Assembly (NCBI GenBank): GCA_023091735.1 | Contig: JALKBU010001435.1 | Location: 1 to 11,116 of the forward strand | Length of the DNA stretch: 11,116 nt | Source: Trichomonas tenax | Lineage: Eukaryota; Parabasalia; Trichomonadida; Trichomonadidae | Direction of reading: 5' to 3' | In this document: positions 6,863 to 11,116 of the stretch, one piece after another | How positions within the stretch are numbered: position 1 is the stretch's first letter | How the letters are laid out: each line of letters opens with the position of its first letter | The notes under the pieces: generated by a model | Databases searched by the model: none | Told to the model about the DNA's origin: nothing | Seen by the model: the letters and a program-made list of their open reading frames with translations, nothing else | Made by a program: the position numbers and the translations under genes

Positions 6863-8141
6863 CTAATTCTGGAGTTGTAATTTGCTCAGTCTATCAGGAA
6901 TCCATTTCTGCGCAATCTTCATGAGACCGAGCGATGATTCTTTCATATCCTTGGATATCAAGTCCAATATAAAATCAGCAATTGTTTGCTCATTTGAAAT
7001 TCCTTTCAATGGTGCATCAATATTTGCACCTTGACTAAGTAACCAATCAATGACTTCGTATTGTTTCTTGATACCAGTCACATAGTCGCCAAGCAGTGTG
7101 TTCATTGTTGGATTTGCAACGCTGTCGATTTTAAGTCCAGCATTCACAAGTAACTCGAGGATTTCAATGAGAACATCTGATTCTGCGACATCAAGTAAGT
7201 AGAATGGACCTAAGTGTCCATCTTTATCGACGCGATTTACATCAATTTCTTTTTCGAGAATTATCCTTGCAATTTCGGGACTTTTTGATTCACAAAGCCA
7301 GTGCACAGCTGCCTTTGCTTTGATGGTTGGTGGTAAGTCGATATTATCCAGTTTTTGACAGATTAAACGAACGATTTCAGTCTGACCTTGAAAACAAGCA
7401 AGAGAAAGCGCTGTTTGATTATCTGCTGATATAAATGACAAGTCAACTCCGGCGTAAATCAACAAAGGAATTGCATCTGGTTTGTTATTAATCAAAGCCA
7501 GCATAATTAATGTCATGTTTTGCGTATTTCTTAATGACATCGGACAGTGCTTCAAGAGCAATTTAAGGCATTCGACGTTTTTTTGTTTAATTGATCTTCC
7601 AATCGGATCATTTGGACCATTCATGACTGCCTTCAAATCAGCTTTGTAATCGAATAAAATTTGAAGAACTTCGGGTGAGTTTGCTGCTGTAGCGAGTTGA
7701 AGGCATTGCCACTCTGTTTTATAAATTGTCGTCGCTTGGACTGGATCTTTATCCAAAATATACGTAAGACACTCAACGGAACCATTGAGGCAAGCGTAGT
7801 GTATTGGGAGATAAGAATTTGCGCTTTTTATATCGATTGGGATATGTTGTTCCAAATACATGAAAGTTTCGAGTGAATCTTCAAAAGCAGCGATATGTAT
7901 CAAGCTCAGGCCTGACACTGATAATAATAATGACGTTTGTTTGTGTGTAGCTGCATCAGGAGAATCAATAATCGGTATTGTAAAAATTGTTTTCTTAAAT
8001 TCGTCCTTTAGTTTGCTGATAGTAACGGAAACATCGTAAACGTTGTTTTTGACAACAGCTTTTGTGAGCTTAATGAGTTCTGTTGAAAGAAAAGGGTTGT
8101 TCTGTGTTATTGAATTTATTTTCTTTAAAGAAAAGTGCCAT
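6863..8141 (-). CDS. Ankyrin-repeat protein, apparent +1 frameshift near N-terminus
   Basis: About eight to nine ankyrin repeats follow an N-terminal helical cap. Clear repeat cores include LSLIHIAAFEDSLETFMYLE, YLPIHYACLNGSVECLTYIL, ECLKLLLKHCP, QTALSLACFQGQTEIVRLIC, VHWLCESKSPEIARIILEKE and EVIDWLLSQGANIDAPL. The cap-to-repeat layout (IPIIDSP... then a SLIH-AA-DSLE-F-YL repeat) is one I associate with very large trichomonad ankyrin families; they are presumed binding scaffolds of unknown partners. From the stop (6863) the ankyrin frame is open leftward to 8191, but it lacks an ATG before residue FMYL in repeat 1. An ATG at 8141-8139 lies one frame over and gives MALFFKENKFNNTEQPF, joining the ankyrin frame if one T of the minus-strand TTTT (8093-8090) is ignored. 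Either the gene is frameshifted, or the base is a sequencing/assembly indel. Confidence 0.82.
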
Positions 8142-8341
8142 TTATTCGAAAACTGTAAATTTGACCATAGATTTTTCCTGTAAAAATAGCATTAACGCCT
8201 ATAATGGGGAATATCTGCTGAAATAATTTTTGAAAACCTTCTGGAACTATAGCAAAAAATATAATTATTATAAGAATTTTGAATTTTTTCTTCCGATTTT
8301 TTTTGGAGCTGATATTGAGAGAAAATGCGAACGAATCCATA

Positions 8342-8970
8342 TACAGTTATGTGTTTATAGCATTTTCTACATAAAAAAACGATAAAAATTAAAAATTGAA
8401 AATTTTGAATGAAAAATTAGCATTTTTTACCATATATGGAGTAGAGGGCTTAAAAAGCACCAGGAATAGTAACAAATTTCATGTGATAATTGCTTTCTGA
8501 GTGAATGTGATCCAAAATTTAGGCAATATGTAGTTAATTCGCCAAGTCTGGCATATCCCCAGTAAGTTTGGATGGTATATTGAAAGCTGACTGATACAAA
8601 GCTATATCTTAACTATCAATTTCTGGCTGATGCAATTGTATTGTCGAAAACAATATTAAAAATTTGCGATCTATACGATAGACACAAATTAACAAACAAC
8701 AAAAAACAAATAAAAAACAAAATAAAGAATAAACATTTTGACTATTCTGACATGTAAAGTTCTTTCGGCAAAATTTTCATCTTAAACTTTTCTCTTCTTC
8801 TGTTTGGAATTACGGCTTCTCCATTAATGTATTATATAGGTAGCAAATGGCCGATCTACTAGTAAAATTTAAGTGAAATTGTAGCTGATATTCTTCCGGC
8901 ATGTCTCGAATAGTTTTTCTTTCGCGAATAAATTAAGTTATATGTTAGTTAATTAGTTTGGTGGAGGAAG
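8342..8970. other. AT-rich spacer between ankyrin and HMG-box genes
   Basis: This lies between the 5' end of the ankyrin gene and the 3' end of the HMG-box gene, both on the minus strand. No frame of useful length is open. It contains an A/C-only low-complexity stretch (about 8689-8735, runs of AAAAAACAAAT type) and one copy of CATTAATGTA (8822-8831) that also occurs as a palindrome upstream of the HMG gene. The ankyrin promoter should lie at its left end. Confidence 0.4.
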
Positions 8971-8971
8971 G

Positions 8972-9015
8972 ATAGACCGATATATTGCCTTTTTTGGCAA
9001 TGCAATACGGTCTAT
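8972..9015 (-). terminator. Strong imperfect hairpin overlapping the HMG-box stop codon
   Basis: Left arm 8972-8989 and right arm 8996-9015 pair as 8 + 3 + 6 base pairs with small bulges, around the six-base loop 8990-8995 (TTTTTT on the plus strand, AAAAAA in the mRNA). The outer stem includes ATAGACCG paired with CGGTCTAT. The gene's TAG stop (9014-9012) is inside the right arm, so in the mRNA the stem would form right at the end of translation. It may be a 3'-end or stability element, or the folded-back relic of an inverted-repeat transposon. The 'terminator' label is only positional. Confidence 0.5.
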
Positions 9016-9494
9016 TCTTCTTCCCTAGAATCTGTTATTTGTAGCAAGAATTTGCTTGCTTCTTCGATTGATTTTCCGAATCCAGTCCGGCTTACTACGA
9101 AAATCTTTGGTATTGTCAATTCTGTTTCAGTATCACTCGAACTGCCTTGATCTCCGACATCTGGAGAGGATTCCGAGTCTATTGGTAGGGGTCGTCTCCA
9201 TATCTCCTTTGGTAAGTTAATCGGCAAAGGTTGTTTTGAATTGTGATGGGAATTTTGCAGGAACGAGTCCTTTATTTGTTTTGTCCCGCCGTTACCTGTT
9301 TTCTTCAGGCTCTGCGCAATATTTATATAATAGTCTTTCTCTTTCTGGTCCATGGACCTCCATTGCGTTGCCAAGAAGCTCGTAATGTTCGAACTGTTGA
9401 GATGGGGATATCCTTTCACCAGGTACTCCCTCTGCTGCATGCAGAATATCTGGAAGGGGTCGATAGTTATCTGTCTGTTCTCGTCTTTATCCAT
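9012..9494 (-). CDS. Small HMG-box protein
   Basis: One HMG box fills about residues 12-65 of 160: DPFQIFCMQQREYLVKGYP, then SSNITSFLATQWRSMDQKEK, then DYYINIAQSLKK. This matches the family pattern (P-f--F-----R-----yP--------i---l---W--m---eK--Y---A), with the key Pro, Phe, Arg, Trp, Lys and Tyr all present. HMG boxes bend DNA in chromatin. A single box with no second domain suggests an NHP6-like architectural factor or a sequence-tolerant regulator. The C-terminal part has a Ser/Asp/Glu-rich stretch (about 107-125) and then IPKIFVVSRTGFGKSIEEASKFLL, which I do not recognise. The start is a good ATG right before the box. Its coding DNA is less AT-rich than the flanks. It stands alone on the minus strand, with palindromic repeats upstream and a hairpin over its stop codon. 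Confidence 0.82.
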   Translation of the reverse strand: MDKDENRQITIDPFQIFCMQQREYLVKGYPHLNSSNITSFLATQWRSMDQKEKDYYINIAQSLKKTGNGGTKQIKDSFLQNSHHNSKQPLPINLPKEIWRRPLPIDSESSPDVGDQGSSSDTETELTIPKIFVVSRTGFGKSIEEASKFLLQITDSREEE

Positions 9495-9536
9495 TAAACA
9501 CCTTATTATTTAATCAAATATTTGAGAACTCAGATC

Positions 9537-9613
9537 GAATAGACCTTTCGTTTTCTTTGGTTTACATTAATGTAAATTTTGATTGAATGAAACATTAATA
9601 CTGGAATTAATGT
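9537..9613. promoter_or_regulatory. Palindrome cluster upstream of the HMG-box gene
   Basis: Within 45-120 bp upstream of the HMG ATG lie: GAATAGACC (9537-9545), the exact reverse complement of 9009-9017 at the gene's end; a perfect 16-bp palindrome TTTACATTAATGTAAA (9561-9576); and a perfect inverted repeat ACATTAAT-6-ATTAATGT (9592-9599 and 9606-9613). ATTAATGT or its complement therefore occurs repeatedly, which suggests a dimeric DNA-binding site. On the minus strand a TCAAATA (A at 9523) lies 29 bases before the ATG. Confidence 0.45.
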
Positions 9614-11116
9614 GGAAATATCAGAGTTCAAATAAAAGAAAGGATATAAATTGAATTGAACTCAAGTTTTTTGAATAGACGTTTGACAATTGAATCGAAA
9701 ATAATCGACATATTAAAAATATTTTTTGTTCCATAAACAATATTTGGAATGCATATAAACAGAAAATATTAAGTTTGAAAATTTAAATTAAACTAAGATT
9801 TTCATCATTATATATATCCAATGTATGATATCAAAAAAGAAAAACTTTTTGTCTATTTTTTGAAGGGTGTTTTCATGGTTTTAAAAGTATCATCTTATAA
9901 TCATATACAACAGTGAAGATATTATTAAAGAATTTTTAGTTATTCGAAAATTGCAAAATTTCACTGGTTTTTTATATGGGATTGAGGCATTGTTATTGCT
10001 GATTCTTGGACAGCTCCTCAATAAATAAATTGTGGCTGAGAACACGTTATCCAAAGAAAGGTATTAAAAATATCAATAATATCAAAATCTTGAAAAAGTG
10101 GCTCTATAACACATAGAACAGTTTCGTTGGATCTGGCCATTTAGTTCTGTGAATATTTTCTATTTTAATTAAGTTTTGCTTAGAAAAAGCAAAATAATGC
10201 AATTAACGATGCATCAAATGCCTTCCATTAGCTCACATAGGAGGAGTTGTATATGGTCATAACAATGATTTGTGATTCGATAGAGAAATTATTTTTGATT
10301 TTTTCAATCAAAGATAATCACGGTTTTCATCATGAGGAACTCATTTTGTTCCACATGAGCCGATGAAACATAGAAGCATAAGGCTCAAAAACATCACAGG
10401 CTTAGACGATGAAGAACAAAATGTGATTATTTAATGATATGCATCTGTATGTGACATAATGGGACGAAGCATAATTCTTGGTCAGTTATTCACCCATGAC
10501 TAAAATACAATAGAATAAATTTTTCTTAAAGTTATTCAACGATGTTCCTCCTTTTGATGAATTCACAACAAACATGAGGAGAGTTTAAACTCGATGTATT
10601 TTGAGCAATACATTACGATTGGAAAACTTCTGCGGCTTGTAAATGAACAAATATCAATTAAACAGAAACAACCATTTGGCTATGATATATATGAGCTATA
10701 TTTCTATATTCAACTGTGATGGTTAAAAAATACATTATTTTTATTGAATGTTGAAATATTGGAGAAAAATGAATGACGAAATATTGATCAGACTATTGCT
10801 CACATAGGCTAATGTAAAAGCATTATATTAATTATAGATTATACTTATAGTTTAAACATTTTATTGACATTTCTTTTCCAAATAGTATTATATCCATTTG
10901 CTATCAATAAAACAATGTATAACTTTTTGCGCTGAGTTGTTTTACAAAGTTCAAGCTTAATTATTCATTTCCTATTAGAATCAAAAATATAGGCGTCACT
11001 GAATTTTCTACGCCTACTCAAACATCTCGATTTTTCTCCACCAGTATGAATATTTAAGGTCTAATTTTGGTGGCAAATGAAAAATTTTCCCATCTAAAAT
11101 GCTGTGGATATATAAA
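9614..11116. other. AT-rich region with no supported gene
   Basis: No ATG-started frame exceeds about 60 codons. The longest noteworthy one is a 41-codon frame at 10594-10719 (ending ...IYELYFYIQL). One plus frame reads as protein-like in pieces from about 10003 to 10776 but is interrupted by many stops, and its stop density is close to what AT-rich DNA gives by chance. No tRNA, rRNA or transposase is recognised. It may be true intergenic DNA, the promoter of a gene beyond the window, or a heavily decayed gene. Confidence 0.45.
10331..10357. repeat. Short inverted repeat (hairpin)
   Basis: CATGAGGAAC and GTTCCACATG are complementary at 9 of 10 positions around a seven-base loop, TCATTTT. A related AACAAAATG string follows near 10414-10424. 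No neighbouring gene explains it. Confidence 0.4.

Noticed and set aside
8125..8340. 71-codon ATG-started frame on the minus strand overlapping the ankyrin 5' end
   Set aside because: It is rich in I, F and K, as AT-rich DNA gives, has no domain, and overlaps the better-supported ankyrin N-terminal frame.
8102..8344. Possible intron in the ankyrin gene: AATAACACAG (ending at 8102) resembles the trichomonad 3' splice motif, and GTATAT (8344) is near the 5' motif
   Set aside because: The 5' site lacks GTATGT, and no ATG-started exon lies upstream of it, so an intron does not restore a gene.
9243..9497. Plus-strand frame opposite the HMG-box gene
   Set aside because: It is the antisense shadow of the HMG-box coding sequence, whose box residues are clear.
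10003..10776. One plus frame reads as protein-like pieces, including a 41-codon ATG-started frame at 10594-10719, suggesting a point-mutated pseudogene
   Set aside because: The frame has well over ten stops. Run lengths of about 40-50 codons are expected by chance in DNA of this composition and size, and no piece matches a family I know.

Overview
The window looks like nuclear DNA from a parabasalid protist (trichomonad), most like Tritrichomonas or Trichomonas. This is an inference, because no rRNA or other species marker is present. The reasons are: roughly two-thirds or more A+T; compact genes with no recognisable introns; eukaryote-only families side by side (RAD23, NTF2-like, HMG box, tubby-like, Tim17/22/23); and ankyrin and all-helical repeat proteins of the kind that is hugely expanded in trichomonads. 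A divergent Tim17/22/23 protein fits import into hydrogenosomes.

Layout. 1-1498 has no convincing gene: a degenerate 37-bp tandem repeat (175-285), a GC-richer island with several overlapping open frames (about 518-844), and AT-rich spacer. 1499-2134 (minus) is a tubby-like protein whose frame stays open for 36 more codons upstream without an ATG. 2636-4027 (minus) is an all-helical, probably armadillo/HEAT-like protein. 4512-5432 (plus) is a complete RAD23 (UBL-UBA-XPC-binding-UBA). It converges on an NTF2-like gene (5596-6009, minus). The NTF2-like gene diverges, across only 97 bp, from a Tim17/22/23-family gene (6107-6571, plus). 6863-8141 (minus) is an ankyrin-repeat gene with an apparent one-base frameshift near its N-terminus. 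9012-9494 (minus) is a small HMG-box protein whose stop codon lies inside a strong hairpin. 9546-11116 is AT-rich, with short palindromes and no supported gene.

The genes do not form a pathway. They are independent housekeeping functions (proteasome shuttling/DNA repair, nuclear transport, organelle protein import, chromatin) interspersed with lineage-expanded repeat proteins. I found no convincing new multi-gene system. The most useful observations are the damaged or unusual 5' ends of the tubby-like and ankyrin genes, the hairpin and repeats around the HMG gene, and the shared NTF2/Tim17 promoter.
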